Both the position numbers and the translations under genes were made by a program. Below, piece by piece: positions 41,921-51,938 of a stretch of DNA of 64,000 nucleotides. Under the pieces are notes generated by a model. The model was not told the origin of the DNA, searched no databases, and saw only the letters and a list, made by a program, of their open reading frames with translations. Each line of letters begins with the position of its first letter. Within the stretch, counting starts at the first letter, position 1. The stretch is from Sphaerospermopsis torques-reginae ITEP-024. Lineage in GTDB: Bacteria > Cyanobacteriota > Cyanobacteriia > Cyanobacteriales > Nostocaceae. Where the stretch lies: NCBI RefSeq assembly GCF_019598945.1, contig NZ_CP080598.1, forward strand, positions 5,022,001-5,086,000, written 5' to 3'.

Positions 41921-44212
41921 ATGTCCATCAGTACCATCGCTCCTGAGCAGGTTAATCGCATTGTTGGGAATCAGCATCATGATCCGTTTGAGGTACTAGG
42001 TTCACATCTTATAGAACAGGAAGGTAAAAACGTCTGGGCTGTGCGGGCATATCTGCCAAATGCCAGTGCAGCTTATGTAGTAGTTCCAGAAGGACGCAAA
42101 GAATACCCCATGACAACGGTGCATCATCCCCATTTTTTTGAATGCACCATAGAAACAACAGAACTTAACAATTACCAATTACGAATTAAAGAAGGAGAAC
42201 ATGAGCGAGTCATTTATGATCCTTATGCCTTCCGTTCTCCCCATTTAACAGATTTTGATTTGCATTTATTTGCAGAAGGAAATCATCACCGCATTTACGA
42301 AAAATTGGGAGCGCATCTTACAGAAGTTGATGGTGTCAAAGGTGTTTATTTTGCCGTTTGGGCCCCCAATGCTCGCAACGTTTCTGTTTTGGGAGACTTC
42401 AACCACTGGGATGGACGTAAACACCAAATGCGGAAAGGACACACAGGGGTTTGGGAATTATTTATTCCTGAACTGGGTGTGGGAGAACATTACAAATATG
42501 AAATCAAAAATTTTGACGGACACATTTACGAAAAATCAGATCCCTACGGTTTCCAACAAGAACCACGTCCCAAAACAGCATCTATTGTCAGTGACTTAAA
42601 TGCTTACACCTGGAATGATGAAAATTGGATGGAAACCCGGAGACATACAGATCCCCTCACCCAACCAATTTCCGTTTATGAAGTGCATTTAGGGTCTTGG
42701 TTACACGCTGCTAGTGGCGAACCAGCAAAATTGCCCAACGGCGAAACAGAACCAGTAGTTATTGCTTCAGAACTCAATCCTGGGGCGCGTTTCCTTACCT
42801 ATCGGGAACTAGCAGCCAAACTCATCCCCTATGTCAAAGACCTGGGATATACCCATATAGAATTGCTACCCATTGCTGAACATCCCTTTGATGGTTCTTG
42901 GGGTTATCAAGTCACAGGTTACTTTGCTCCCACTTCCCGTTTTGGCAGTCCTGAAGACTTCATGTATTTTGTCGATCAGTGCCATTTAAATGGTATTGGT
43001 GTAATTGTCGATTGGGTTCCTGGACACTTCCCCAAAGATGGACATGGTTTAGCCTTCTTTGATGGTACACATCTTTATGAACACGCAGATCCCCGCAAAG
43101 GTGAACATAAAGAATGGGGAACTTTAGTATTTAACTACTCCCGCAACGAAGTTAGAAATTTCTTAGTTGCTAACGCTTTATTCTGGTTTGATAAATACCA
43201 TATTGACGGGATTCGTGTGGATGCGGTAGCTTCCATGCTTTACAACGATTATTGCCGTAAAGATGGGGAATGGTTGCCTAACCAGTACGGTGGTAGAGAG
43301 AATTTAGAAGCTGCTGATTTCCTGCGTCAAGTAAATCACAACATATTTAGTTATTTTCCCGGTGTGCTTTCCATTGCGGAAGAATCTACTTCTTGGCCTA
43401 TGGTGTCTTGGCCTACCTATACAGGTGGTTTAGGGTTCAACCTGAAATGGAACATGGGTTGGATGCACGATATGTTGGATTATTTCAGCATGGACCCTTG
43501 GTTTCGGCAGTTCCATCAAAACAATGTCACCTTTAGTATGTGGTACAACCACAGTGAAAACTTCATGTTGGCATTGTCACACGATGAAGTTGTACATGGT
43601 AAGAGCAACATCATCGGTAAAATGCCCGGTGATAGATGGCAGAAGTTAGCTAATGTGCGGACTTTATTTGCTTATATGTTTGCTCACCCTGGTAAGAAAA
43701 CCATGTTTATGAGTATGGAGTTTGGCCAGTGGAGTGAGTGGAATGTGTGGGCGGACTTAGAATGGCAGTTATTACAACATGAACCCCATCAACAGTTAAA
43801 AGCATTTTTTAAGGAGATAAATCATCTTTACCGTTCTGAACCTGCTTTATATACTCAGGATTTTGCGCGGGAAGGGTTTGAATGGATTGATTGTAGCGAT
43901 AATCGTCACAGTGTAGTTTCTTTTGTCCGTCGTGCTAAAGATACTGATGAGTTTGTAGTTGTGGTTTGTAATTTTACACCCCAACCCCATTCTCACTATC
44001 GCATCGGTGTACCAGAAAAAGGATTTTATACTGAGTTGTTCAATAGCGATGCGCGTAAATATGGCGGTAGCAATATGGGCAACTTAGGAGGAAAATGGAC
44101 TGATGATTGGTCTTTACATAATCGTCCTTATTCCTTAGATTTGTGTTTACCACCTTTGGGAGTTTTGATTCTCAAACTGGATCAAGAAAAGACTGCGGAA
44201 GCACTGAGTTAA
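41921..44212 (+). CDS. glgB: 1,4-alpha-glucan branching enzyme
   Basis: GlgB makes alpha-1,6 branches in glycogen, the carbon store of cyanobacteria. The 763-residue protein (family 730-780) has N-terminal CBM48 modules ([40 protein letters not shown]), then the GH13 barrel with [22 protein letters not shown] (nucleophile Asp), [10 protein letters not shown] (acid-base Glu) and [10 protein letters not shown]. It ends with a beta-sandwich domain. The stop overlaps the convergent gene at 44172-44879 by 41 bp. Confidence 0.97.
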   Translation: MSISTIAPEQVNRIVGNQHHDPFEVLGSHLIEQEGKNVWAVRAYLPNASAAYVVVPEGRKEYPMTTVHHPHFFECTIETTELNNYQLRIKEGEHERVIYDPYAFRSPHLTDFDLHLFAEGNHHRIYEKLGAHLTEVDGVKGVYFAVWAPNARNVSVLGDFNHWDGRKHQMRKGHTGVWELFIPELGVGEHYKYEIKNFDGHIYEKSDPYGFQQEPRPKTASIVSDLNAYTWNDENWMETRRHTDPLTQPISVYEVHLGSWLHAASGEPAKLPNGETEPVVIASELNPGARFLTYRELAAKLIPYVKDLGYTHIELLPIAEHPFDGSWGYQVTGYFAPTSRFGSPEDFMYFVDQCHLNGIGVIVDWVPGHFPKDGHGLAFFDGTHLYEHADPRKGEHKEWGTLVFNYSRNEVRNFLVANALFWFDKYHIDGIRVDAVASMLYNDYCRKDGEWLPNQYGGRENLEAADFLRQVNHNIFSYFPGVLSIAEESTSWPMVSWPTYTGGLGFNLKWNMGWMHDMLDYFSMDPWFRQFHQNNVTFSMWYNHSENFMLALSHDEVVHGKSNIIGKMPGDRWQKLANVRTLFAYMFAHPGKKTMFMSMEFGQWSEWNVWADLEWQLLQHEPHQQLKAFFKEINHLYRSEPALYTQDFAREGFEWIDCSDNRHSVVSFVRRAKDTDEFVVVVCNFTPQPHSHYRIGVPEKGFYTELFNSDARKYGGSNMGNLGGKWTDDWSLHNRPYSLDLCLPPLGVLILKLDQEKTAEALS

Positions 44213-44879
44213 GGTTTAAACTGGGATGTTGCGGGAAGTAGTTTACACTTCCTGCTTCACAATCCCGTAACCAAAGTTTAACACCTTGAGCGATCGCCCC
44301 CTGACTACTATCCCTGGGTGGTGCTATAGGTGGTTTTACTGGATATTCACCAGTTTGAGTAAACATCATCACCACCTGCCAACCCAAAGTAGTTTTCGTC
44401 AAAAACAACCAGTGGAACTGTTGCAACTCCACCGCCTTTTTATTAACATACTGTCGTTCCAGCGTTGTAAAAAAAACCTGCTCAACCCCTTGGGAAGCAT
44501 AATTATTAGTATTATTAGCAGTATTATTTGCAGTATTAATACCAGGGCTTAAAGGTAGATTTTGAAACTCCGGCTTACCTGCCACCAAAATATAAGGATA
44601 GATATCAACACTGCGACTCAGACGACGGGATCTTTGAATAACGCGGTTAGCATAGCTAGGTAAATCTAACATCAAACGAGTAGTTAAACTTTCCAAACTT
44701 TGCTGAGAACAAGAACTACTCACATCTGACTTTACAGGTGTAGGAGAAAGATTTTTAGAGAAAACAGGAGATACAAAGATAAAAGACATAAAAAGCCACA
44801 CAGGAAAAAGAAATACTAAATCCTTAAAAACAAACCAGCCATTTTTTCTGCCTTCATCTGGAAAATTCATCAAATTCAA
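44172..44879 (-). CDS. Conserved hypothetical membrane-anchored protein
   Basis: The 235-residue protein has one N-terminal hydrophobic segment (about residues 19-40: [20 protein letters not shown]), probably an anchor or signal peptide, then a soluble domain with [20 protein letters not shown] and [21 protein letters not shown] run of Asn/Thr (TANNTANNTNN, about residues 115-126) comes from a microsatellite-like TATTAGCAG tract. No named domain. Its last 41 bp lie inside the 3' end of glgB on the other strand. Confidence 0.7.
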   Translation of the reverse strand: MNLMNFPDEGRKNGWFVFKDLVFLFPVWLFMSFIFVSPVFSKNLSPTPVKSDVSSSCSQQSLESLTTRLMLDLPSYANRVIQRSRRLSRSVDIYPYILVAGKPEFQNLPLSPGINTANNTANNTNNYASQGVEQVFFTTLERQYVNKKAVELQQFHWLFLTKTTLGWQVVMMFTQTGEYPVKPPIAPPRDSSQGAIAQGVKLWLRDCEAGSVNYFPQHPSLNLNSVLPQSFLDPV

Positions 44880-44977
44880 AAAATCACATCTTGTAAAAAA
44901 TATTATCCCATAACTTGGGCGGGCAAGATGCCCACCCTACAAAAATCAGAAAAGACCCACAAAAAATCTCTTCAAAA

Positions 44978-45015
44978 CTTCCTCTCTCTGCGTTCTCTGC
45001 GCCTCTGCGTGAGAT
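44978..45015. repeat. CTCTGCG repeat word
   Basis: CTCTCTGCGTTCTCTGCGCC followed by TCTGCGTGAG, the dispersed repeat also found inside coding sequence at 21877-21914 and 23937-23966. Here it lies between genes. Confidence 0.6.
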
Positions 45016-45028
45016 TGAAAAAAGTGAT

Positions 45029-45745
45029 TCACTTACCCACATCTACCTCCTCACAAATCTTATCCCAAGCCAGAACCGGATCAGCAGCAGCAGTAATAGG
45101 TCTACCGATCACCAAAAAATCAGCACCTGCTTCAACAGCTTGAGCAGGAGAGAGCGATCGCTTTTGATCACCTTTTTCAGCCCAACTCGGACGCACCCCA
45201 GGACAAACCAGCAAAAAATCCTCTCCGCAACATTCCCGCAACTGTGCCACCTCCTGGGGAGAACAAACCGCCCCATTCAAACCTGCATTTTTCGCCAAAA
45301 GTGCCATTTCTAAAGCGAACTCCGGCAATTCCAGAGGAATTTTCAAATCAAACGCCAAATCTCGCGCCGAAATGCTAGTTAACACAGTAATAGCGATTAA
45401 ATTAGGTGGTTTAGTTCCCACCTTTTCTGCTCCCACCAGCACCGCTTCAGCAGCAGCAGTCAAACAATCATTACCACAAGTTGCGTGAATTGTCAACAAA
45501 TCCACCCCATAACCAGCAGCAGCACGACAAGCAGCAGCTACAGTATTAGGGATATCGTGAAACTTCAAATCCAGGAAAATCCGCTTTTGCCGAGATTTTA
45601 GCACATCGAGAATAGCCGGACCCGTGCTAGTAAACAATTCTAAACCAACCTTCCAGAAAGACACCTGGGGAAGTTTATCCACCAAAGCGATCGCACTTTC
45701 CAAATCTGGAACATCTAAAGGTACAATAATTTTTTCATCATTCAT
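45029..45745 (-). CDS. pyrF: Orotidine 5'-phosphate decarboxylase
   Basis: PyrF converts OMP to UMP, the last step of de novo pyrimidine synthesis. The 238-residue protein has [18 protein letters not shown] at the start, the active-site motif [18 protein letters not shown] (Asp-x-Lys-x-x-Asp), [18 protein letters not shown] and [15 protein letters not shown] at the end. Length and motif order are normal. A decayed fragment of its 5' end recurs at 46945-46997. Confidence 0.96.
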   Translation of the reverse strand: MNDEKIIVPLDVPDLESAIALVDKLPQVSFWKVGLELFTSTGPAILDVLKSRQKRIFLDLKFHDIPNTVAAACRAAAGYGVDLLTIHATCGNDCLTAAAEAVLVGAEKVGTKPPNLIAITVLTSISARDLAFDLKIPLELPEFALEMALLAKNAGLNGAVCSPQEVAQLRECCGEDFLLVCPGVRPSWAEKGDQKRSLSPAQAVEAGADFLVIGRPITAAADPVLAWDKICEEVDVGK

Positions 45746-46210
45746 AATTCTGGTTATTACATTCAGTTATAGTAGTCCTATTAAGGGTGAAAATGTTAAC
45801 ATCTCATGATATCTTCCATCCAATGAACATAACTGATTTGTTGACACATACAAGCTTGAAGATAGCGGAATTTATCTAACACGTAAAGACAGGTGTTCAA
45901 AACCGGATAATCATTTTTTGGCAAGGATTTGAGGATGTCTTTGACAATCTTGGGAAATGAATTTATAATCATGATCAAATCAATATTTTGATATAGCTTG
46001 CTCAAATTTTAATATATTTTGGGATATTTTTATCACAGATTTCTTAACATTCAACACTTCTGACCTTAGAATTATCTTCCACTAATTTTATTAATGGGTT
46101 AGAATCTCTACAAAAAAGATATTTAATTAACAAAATTGTAGAAGATAACATATTGTTTGATTTATCTCCTATTTTCAGAGAATATGTCAGAAATTTTTGT
46201 GAAGATTAAT

Positions 46211-46843
46211 CTACATCATCCCCGCTTGAAAAATCTGATTTGCGGTTAAATTTAATTCAGTAAAAACTTGAGAAATAACCCGTTCATCATCTCTAAATTT
46301 ACTGATTTGATATTCTCCATCTACCAAATTACAAACAGAAATAGTAGGTTGTTTGGGATTACCAATAAAATTACGTCCTCCTAAAGCTGCATAATCTATA
46401 ATCCAATATTCAGCAATACCCATTTCTTCATAATCAGCGTACTTTAAATAATAATCATCACGCCAATTAGTGGAAACAACTTCGATGATTAAAGGTATGG
46501 AAGCACCATTACTAATAACTGATTGTTTTTTCCATAATGGTTCATTAGCTAAATTAGCACGATTTAAAACTAACAAATCGGGAAAATAACCAGAATCTTT
46601 ACCTTCTGGTCTAACTATAACTTGATTAGGTATCACATACGGAAGATTTAACCCATCAATTTTAGCACTAATTTTGATAGTTAAAAACCCTTTAACTTCT
46701 TCATGATCTCCCACCGGTTGCCCCATTGTGACAATTTCTCCATGATGTAATTCATAACGTATATCGGAATTGTCAGGAAGCCAGTTAACAAATTCCTCAA
46801 AGGTGACAATTTTATTTAGGGTTTGAATCATGACTGTGAACAA
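46211..46843 (-). CDS. Uma2 family (DUF820) endonuclease-like protein, copy 1
   Basis: Uma2 proteins have a PD-(D/E)xK nuclease fold and are extremely numerous in cyanobacteria, often near mobile DNA; their function is unknown. The 210-residue product shows TFEEFVNWLPDNSDIRYELH, GYFPDLLVLNRA (catalytic Asp) and IPLIIEVVSTNWRDDYYLKY (ExK-like position), then EEMGIAEYWIIDY. MIQTLNK at residue 5 is an equally good start. It is unrelated in detail to the second Uma2 gene at 53215-53799. Confidence 0.88.
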   Translation of the reverse strand: MFTVMIQTLNKIVTFEEFVNWLPDNSDIRYELHHGEIVTMGQPVGDHEEVKGFLTIKISAKIDGLNLPYVIPNQVIVRPEGKDSGYFPDLLVLNRANLANEPLWKKQSVISNGASIPLIIEVVSTNWRDDYYLKYADYEEMGIAEYWIIDYAALGGRNFIGNPKQPTISVCNLVDGEYQISKFRDDERVISQVFTELNLTANQIFQAGMM

Positions 46844-46870
46844 TTATTGATGATGAAAATATTATAACAG

Positions 46871-46933
46871 CAGGGTGCGTCAGATATCAAAAGTATATTT
46901 ATTTACATGACTTCTACCGTCTGACGCACTCTA
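46871..46933. mobile_element. 63-bp MITE (GGGTGCGTCAGA ends)
   Basis: AGGGTGCGTCAGA at the left is inverted as TCTGACGCACTCT at the right. Same family as 57256-57318 and 56904-56965, and perhaps the hairpin at 47069-47102. Confidence 0.7.
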
Positions 46934-46944
46934 CGAGTCCCGTA

Positions 46945-46997
46945 CTAAATCTGAAACATCTAAAGGAACTATAATTCTCTCGGCATTAATAATCATA
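46945..46997 (-). pseudogene. Fragment of the 5' end of a pyrF copy
   Basis: The minus strand reads MIINAERIIVPLDVSDLV, close to [20 protein letters not shown] at the start of pyrF (45029-45745). The similarity is also clear at nucleotide level (CAAATCTGGAACATCTAAAGG versus TAAATCTGAAACATCTAAAGG) and stops after ~18 codons. It is a decayed partial copy about 1.2 kb upstream of the intact gene. Confidence 0.65.
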
Positions 46998-47289
46998 TCA
47001 ATGATGGGTTTGTTTTCATGGTGTTTTATATTTTTACGATTGAATGAGTTAATACTCATAATATTCAGTAAGGTGTGTATTTACTTGGAGTGACACACCT
47101 TATTTTCTGAAATATTTGGTTATCGTCTAGATTTGACTAGAACTTTACGCATCTCAAACTAAAATTTGTTTTTTCAGAGATTTCAATTGACCAGATAATT
47201 CTTTACGAGTTGAAAATCGCAACATATAGTACAAAAAGAAGTAAAGCAACAAATATTATTTGCCATTTAACCTCTGGTTTTGATACTGT
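46998..47289. other. Gene-free stretch with a GTGTGT hairpin
   Basis: Contains the hairpin TAAGGTGTGT (47069-47078) / ACACACCTTA (47093-47102), which could be a terminator or a short MITE. Nothing else recognised. Confidence 0.45.
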
Positions 47290-47395
47290 TACAACTTCAC
47301 AACTTCAGGTTGGGAAGGTGTTACAACTTCAGGTTGGGAAGGTGCTACAACTTCAGGTTAGGAAGGTGCTATTACTTCAGTTTGAGGAGTTGCTA
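47290..47395 (-). repeat. 24-bp tandem repeat, former coding tail of tyrS
   Basis: Four imperfect copies of a 24-base unit (minus strand CCTGAAGTTGTAGCACCTTC plus CCAA) encode the octapeptide PEVVAPSQ. The tyrS frame enters the first copy and stops at TAA where the other copies have CAA (Gln). Beyond the stop the same frame continues with the repeats, so the tail was longer before one C-to-T change. Confidence 0.8.
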
Positions 47396-48629
47396 TCCCA
47401 CATTCCGCTTGTGGTGTGAGTTCTTGAAAATCATAGCTAACTAAACGCACAAAATTCTTCTTACCCACTTGTAAAACCTTACCCGATAAATCACTAGGTG
47501 AGTCAAAAGTTAAATCTACGTCAGTAATCTTTTCACCATCCAACCTGACACCACCCTCTTGAATTTTCCGTTTACCTTCTCCCGTACTTTTACACATACC
47601 AGAAGCACCGAGAATAAAAGCTAATTTAGCCGGAAATTGAGTTATAGCAGCCAAAGAAAACTCCGGTAATGCCCCTTCCTTACCACCGCTTTTTGCAGCC
47701 TCCTTAGCCTCATTAGCCGCCGCTTCACCGTGATACTGACGGACAATTTCCCAAGCTAAAAATTGCTGGCGATCGCGGGGGTTTTCTGGCAAACTCTCCA
47801 AAGGTAAATCAGTCAACAACTCAAAATACTGTGACAGTAAATTATCTGGCACAGCTTGAAGCTTCTGATATTTCTGGGAAGGGTGTTCAGAAAGTCCCAC
47901 ATAATTACCTAAAGACTTAGACATCTTTTGTACACCATCAGTCCCGATCAAAATAGGTAACAGTAAACCAAACTGAGGCTTCAAACCAAAATGACGTTGT
48001 AAATCTCGACCCACAGCAATGTTAAACTTTTGATCAGTTCCCCCCAACTCCACATCAGACTCCACAGCCACAGAATCAAAACCTTGCATTAGAGGATACA
48101 GGAACTCATGGAGGAAAATCGGATTCTCTTTCTTATAACGTTCAGCAAAACCTTCCTTAGCCAACATCTGTCCCACCGTCATCGTAGACAGCAACTCCAG
48201 AATTTTCCCCAAATCTAAACGGGAAAGCCATTCCGAGTTGTAACGCACCTCCAACCTGCCAGGTGTGTCAAAATCTAAAATAGGACGCACTTGATCAAGA
48301 TAAGTTTGGGCATTTTGCTTAACCTCTGCTTCTGTCAGTTGACGACGGACATCAGACTTACCCGTAGGATCACCAATTCTTGCGGTAAAATCACCAATAA
48401 TCAAAACCGCCGTATGACCAGCATCTTGAAACGCCCGCAGTTTTCTTACTGGTATACTATGACCCAAATGAATATCCGCACCCGTCGGATCAATACCTAA
48501 TTTGATCCTTAAAGGACGGTCAGCATTGAGCAACCGCTTTTCCAAACTTTCAGTTTCACTATCAGCATCATGAGGTTGAGGAAAAATTTCTGCCACACCA
48601 CGATGTAACCAGGAAAAATTCTGCGCCAT
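47358..48629 (-). CDS. tyrS: Tyrosyl-tRNA synthetase
   Basis: TyrS charges tRNA-Tyr. The class I signatures are DIHLGHS (HIGH) and QKMSKSLGN (KMSKS), with [13 protein letters not shown] and [15 protein letters not shown] between them and a C-terminal S4 domain ([20 protein letters not shown]). ATG at 48629 ([11 protein letters not shown]) gives 423 residues, close to the family size; an in-frame TTG 31 codons further up is less likely. The C-terminus runs into a repeat and ends [10 protein letters not shown]. Confidence 0.96.
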   Translation of the reverse strand: MAQNFSWLHRGVAEIFPQPHDADSETESLEKRLLNADRPLRIKLGIDPTGADIHLGHSIPVRKLRAFQDAGHTAVLIIGDFTARIGDPTGKSDVRRQLTEAEVKQNAQTYLDQVRPILDFDTPGRLEVRYNSEWLSRLDLGKILELLSTMTVGQMLAKEGFAERYKKENPIFLHEFLYPLMQGFDSVAVESDVELGGTDQKFNIAVGRDLQRHFGLKPQFGLLLPILIGTDGVQKMSKSLGNYVGLSEHPSQKYQKLQAVPDNLLSQYFELLTDLPLESLPENPRDRQQFLAWEIVRQYHGEAAANEAKEAAKSGGKEGALPEFSLAAITQFPAKLAFILGASGMCKSTGEGKRKIQEGGVRLDGEKITDVDLTFDSPSDLSGKVLQVGKKNFVRLVSYDFQELTPQAECGIATPQTEVIAPS

Positions 48630-48805
48630 ACTATAAGATTCACTATTAACTACACTACTTTGCACTTTAGAAATTAGGTTGGTAAAGTCCACTGGCAAAT
48701 TATCCGTTTTCTGTGCTGCCAAACTACTATAATTGCAAAAAATTAACCGACTTTTTTCATTTCATCAATTACATTTATATTTATTAGTGAGGAAGTAAAA
48801 CCGCC

Positions 48806-50728
48806 GTGTCTTCTAGGACTTTTGTAAACAAGCACCCCCAAGACCAGGCTTCATCTGGGTTTGAATTTTTTAAAGGCGTAGGTCAGGTAACTGGAGCTAC
48901 CCTATTATCAATTACACTGCTTTCAAGCTCCATTGTAGCGGGGGGACTAGTGGGACTAGCCATTAGTTTCCGCAACTTGCCAGACGTGAGACAGCTACGC
49001 AGCTTTTCTCCCACAGAAACCACATACATATATGACATTAAAGGTAAACTCATATCAAGCATTCACGGTGAAGCCAACCGCGAAGTAGTACCCTTAGATA
49101 GAATTTCACCCAACCTCAAACGCGCTGTATTAGCTAGTGAAGATGGTCACTTCTACAGTCACCACGGCATTAACCCTTCCGGTGTAGGACGTGCTATAGT
49201 AGTGAACATGGTAGCAGGTGGGGTGAAAGAAGGTGGTTCTACCATCACCATGCAGTTAGTAAAAAACCTGTTTTTGTCTCATAGGCGAGCCTTTACCCGC
49301 AAATTAGCGGAAGCGGTTTTAGCCATTCGTTTAGAACAAATTCTGGAGAAAAACGAAATTTTAGAAATGTACCTCAATCAAGTTTATTGGGGTCATAATA
49401 ACTACGGTGTACAAACAGCGGCTCGTACTTACTTTAACAAATCCGCAGAATTTTTAACCTTGGGTGAGTCAGCCATGATGGCAGGTTTGATCCAAGCGCC
49501 CGAAGAATTTAGCCCCTTTGCCAGCATGAAAAAGGCAAAACAAAAACAAAAAGAAGTGTTGGGGCGGATGTTAGACTTGCAGTGGATCACCCAAAAAGAA
49601 TATGATGATGCCCTCAATGAAGAAATTAAACTAGGAAGAATTAAGTCATTTCAAGGTAGCGCCCTACCTTATATCAGCAATACTGTTGCTCAGGAACTGG
49701 TGAAAAAGTTTGGCAGGGATACACTACTTAAAGGTGGAATGCGGGTGCAAACCACCGTTGATGCCAAATTCCAAATGATGGCAGAAGCAACCGTTAAACA
49801 ATGGCATAAAAACTTACTTGGTCAAGGGTTGCGTAATAACCAAATTGCTTTAGTCGCAGTTGATCCACGCACACATTTTGTTAAAGCCTTAGTAGGTGGT
49901 GTAGACTCCAGAGCCAGTGAATTTAACCGCGCTACCCAAGCACTCAGACAACCAGGTTCGGCTTTTAAACCTTTCGTTTATTATGCTGCCTTTGCCACTG
50001 GTAAATATGCACCAGATAGCACAGTCATAGATGCCCCAGTTAGCTACCGAGATGGCAATGGTTGGTATTTTCCCAGAAACTATGATGGGGGTTTTGCTGG
50101 CGCAATGTCTATCCGTACCGCTTTGGCTCAGTCTCGAAACATACCAGTTATTAAACTTGGTAAAGCTATAGGGATGAATAAAGTTATTGAAGCCTGTCGG
50201 ACTTTGGGTATCATGAGTCCAATGGAACCTGTTACCTCCCTGCCTTTAGGTGCTATTGGTATGACTCCCTTGGAAATGGCGAGTGCCTACGCTACCTTTG
50301 CTAATTATGGCTGGCAATCACCAGCAACAGTCATAGTCAGAGTTACTGATAGTAGTGGTAACGTTTTACTGGATAACACACCTAAACCCCAGCGAGTCCT
50401 TGACCCCTGGGCATCAGCAGCAACTCTAGATATTTTACAGGCTGTAGTCACCAGTGGTACAGGTAAAGCAGCAGATATAGGACGACCCGCTGGTGGTAAA
50501 ACTGGCACAACTTCCTCAGAAAAAGATATTTGGTATGTCGGTACTGTGCCACAACTCACAACCGCTGTCTGGGTGGGAAGAGATGACAACCGACAATTAT
50601 CCAGCGGTGCAACTGGTGGGGGTATGGTTGCTCCTATTTGGCGTGATTTTATGCAGCAAGCTCTCAAAGGCGTACCAGTTGAGAAATTTAAACCAACTTC
50701 TCAGTTTCCACGTCCTAAGTCAAATTAG
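48806..50728 (+). CDS. Class A penicillin-binding protein (PBP1A-like)
   Basis: A bifunctional peptidoglycan synthase of 640 residues at the cytoplasmic membrane. One N-terminal transmembrane helix (about residues 28-52) precedes the GT51 glycosyltransferase (EDGHFYSHHGINPSGVGRA with catalytic Glu, GGSTITMQLVKNLFL) and the transpeptidase, with QPGSAFKPFVYY (SxxK), AQSRNIPVIK (SxN) and GGKTGTTSSEKD (KTG). Translation starts at GTG 48806, preceded by GAGGAAG. It is divergent from tyrS. Confidence 0.95.
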   Translation: MSSRTFVNKHPQDQASSGFEFFKGVGQVTGATLLSITLLSSSIVAGGLVGLAISFRNLPDVRQLRSFSPTETTYIYDIKGKLISSIHGEANREVVPLDRISPNLKRAVLASEDGHFYSHHGINPSGVGRAIVVNMVAGGVKEGGSTITMQLVKNLFLSHRRAFTRKLAEAVLAIRLEQILEKNEILEMYLNQVYWGHNNYGVQTAARTYFNKSAEFLTLGESAMMAGLIQAPEEFSPFASMKKAKQKQKEVLGRMLDLQWITQKEYDDALNEEIKLGRIKSFQGSALPYISNTVAQELVKKFGRDTLLKGGMRVQTTVDAKFQMMAEATVKQWHKNLLGQGLRNNQIALVAVDPRTHFVKALVGGVDSRASEFNRATQALRQPGSAFKPFVYYAAFATGKYAPDSTVIDAPVSYRDGNGWYFPRNYDGGFAGAMSIRTALAQSRNIPVIKLGKAIGMNKVIEACRTLGIMSPMEPVTSLPLGAIGMTPLEMASAYATFANYGWQSPATVIVRVTDSSGNVLLDNTPKPQRVLDPWASAATLDILQAVVTSGTGKAADIGRPAGGKTGTTSSEKDIWYVGTVPQLTTAVWVGRDDNRQLSSGATGGGMVAPIWRDFMQQALKGVPVEKFKPTSQFPRPKSN

Positions 50729-50734
50729 AGGTGA

Positions 50735-50877
50735 CAGGTGACAGGTGACAGGAGTTTTTTATTTTGGATTTTGGATTTTGGATTTTGGATTTTGGATTGT
50801 TTTTGTTAGCTCCAATCTAAAATCTAAAATCTAAAATCTAAAATTTTTTTCCCCAGTCCCCAGTCCCCATTCCCCAA
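50735..50877. repeat. Tandem repeats GGTGACA, GGATTTT and inverse
   Basis: Between the PBP gene and DUF1825: three GGTGACA units, five GGATTTT units, five CTAAAAT units and CCCCAGT units. The middle two blocks are complementary and may serve as a terminator for the convergent genes. Confidence 0.75.
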
Positions 50878-51198
50878 TCATACCTGTTTTTCCAACTCAG
50901 CTTTCATTCTTTGCAGAGTAATATTCATCTGCTCAAACATTTGTTGTGGTGTAACACCAAACTGATTTAGCTGAGTTTTTAGTTGCTGTATGGTCATTTG
51001 CGCCATAAAATCTTCTGATAGCTCGAACCGCTTCATAAAGACGCGATATCGATCCATCATCGCTTCCATCTGCTCAATAAACAGCTTTTTGCCCTCGCGG
51101 TCAAATTTGCCGTAGTTGTTGCCAAGTTGAATCAGTGCTTGGTAATCTTCAAAAAGCTGTTTGGCTTCGTGTTGAACTATTTCAGAGTCAAAGAATCC
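50878..51198 (-). CDS. DUF1825 family protein
   Basis: A 106-residue helical protein of a family restricted largely to cyanobacteria and plastids. It begins MGFFDSEIVQHEAKQLFEDY, the family signature, and continues GNNYGKFDREGKKLFIEQME and MDRYRVFMKRFELSEDFMAQ. MGFFDSE at 51198 was chosen as the start; 15 upstream codons in frame look non-coding. No function is established. Confidence 0.92.
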   Translation of the reverse strand, partial: GFFDSEIVQHEAKQLFEDYQALIQLGNNYGKFDREGKKLFIEQMEAMMDRYRVFMKRFELSEDFMAQMTIQQLKTQLNQFGVTPQQMFEQMNITLQRMKAELEKQV

Positions 51199-51334
51199 CA
51201 TTTTGCTTATATTTAACTGAGTGCTTGTACTCAGTAGCTTCAAGTTTTGTCTCTAGTCTTATTTTAGTCTAGAGGACTAATCTAGAGAAAAAAATTCGCT
51301 GGAAGTACGGTTTTTTACCGAAATTTCACTACTT

Positions 51335-51431
51335 GACTGGGGACTGGGGACTGGTGACTGGTGACTGGTGACTGGTGACTGGTGACTGGTGACTGGGAAT
51401 AATATTACCCATTACCCATTACCCATTACCT
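51335..51431. repeat. GGTGACT and CCCATTA tandem repeats
   Basis: About nine GACTGGT/GACTGGG units followed by four CCCATTA units. Background repeat tract between two minus-strand genes. Confidence 0.75.
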
Positions 51432-51441
51432 GTTTCTTGAT

Positions 51442-51849
51442 CTAAGGCACAATCAAAACAGGACAAGGTGAAAGATTGATCACCCTGGTTGTGACACTAT
51501 CATTTGCGCCTTCATCAGTTAGTCCTAAACCGCGACAACCCATAATAATTAAATCTGCTCCTATCTCGTCAGCAACATCACAGATAGTAAAAGCTGGTTT
51601 ACCTTGTATTTCTATGACTTCAGCAGTGATACCTTGCTGAGAAAATAAAGCTTGGGCATTTTCCAGTAGTTTAGCTACCGCTTCTGGTGACACCATAGGA
51701 TCGCCTCCTGGTGCTTCTGGTGCTGGTTCTTCCACTACTGAGAGCAATACTAAACGACTGCTGCACTGCTGCACAACCTTAGATACTAGGTCAGCAGCTT
51801 CCCGTGCTTCACGACTTTGGTCAATGGGAAATAGAACTGTTTTAAACAT
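51442..51849 (-). CDS. Universal stress protein (UspA family)
   Basis: A 135-residue single UspA domain. FKTVLFPIDQSREAREAADL opens it, and the nucleotide-binding signature GCRGLGLTDEGANDSVTTRV (G-2x-G-9x-pattern) closes it, suggesting ATP binding, before CPVLIVP at the C-terminus. It is divergent from pgk with 89 bp between start codons. Confidence 0.92.
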   Translation of the reverse strand: MFKTVLFPIDQSREAREAADLVSKVVQQCSSRLVLLSVVEEPAPEAPGGDPMVSPEAVAKLLENAQALFSQQGITAEVIEIQGKPAFTICDVADEIGADLIIMGCRGLGLTDEGANDSVTTRVINLSPCPVLIVP

Positions 51850-51938
51850 AAATTAATCTTCACACCCCTTACTCCGGTAAAATCTGGATGGTGATACTTT
51901 CAAAACAATAACAAAAAGATAATCAGGAGAATTTGGCT

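Noticed and set aside
45796-46005. 69-residue frame on the minus strand (VLNTCLYVLDKFRYLQ...)
   Set aside because: No ribosome binding site, no recognisable family and AT-rich flanks; it may be a remnant, but I cannot support a gene.
47210-47419. 69-residue plus-strand frame with QLQVGKVL repeats
   Set aside because: It is the opposite strand of the tyrS 24-bp repeats; the minus-strand octapeptide reading continues the tyrS frame and explains it better.
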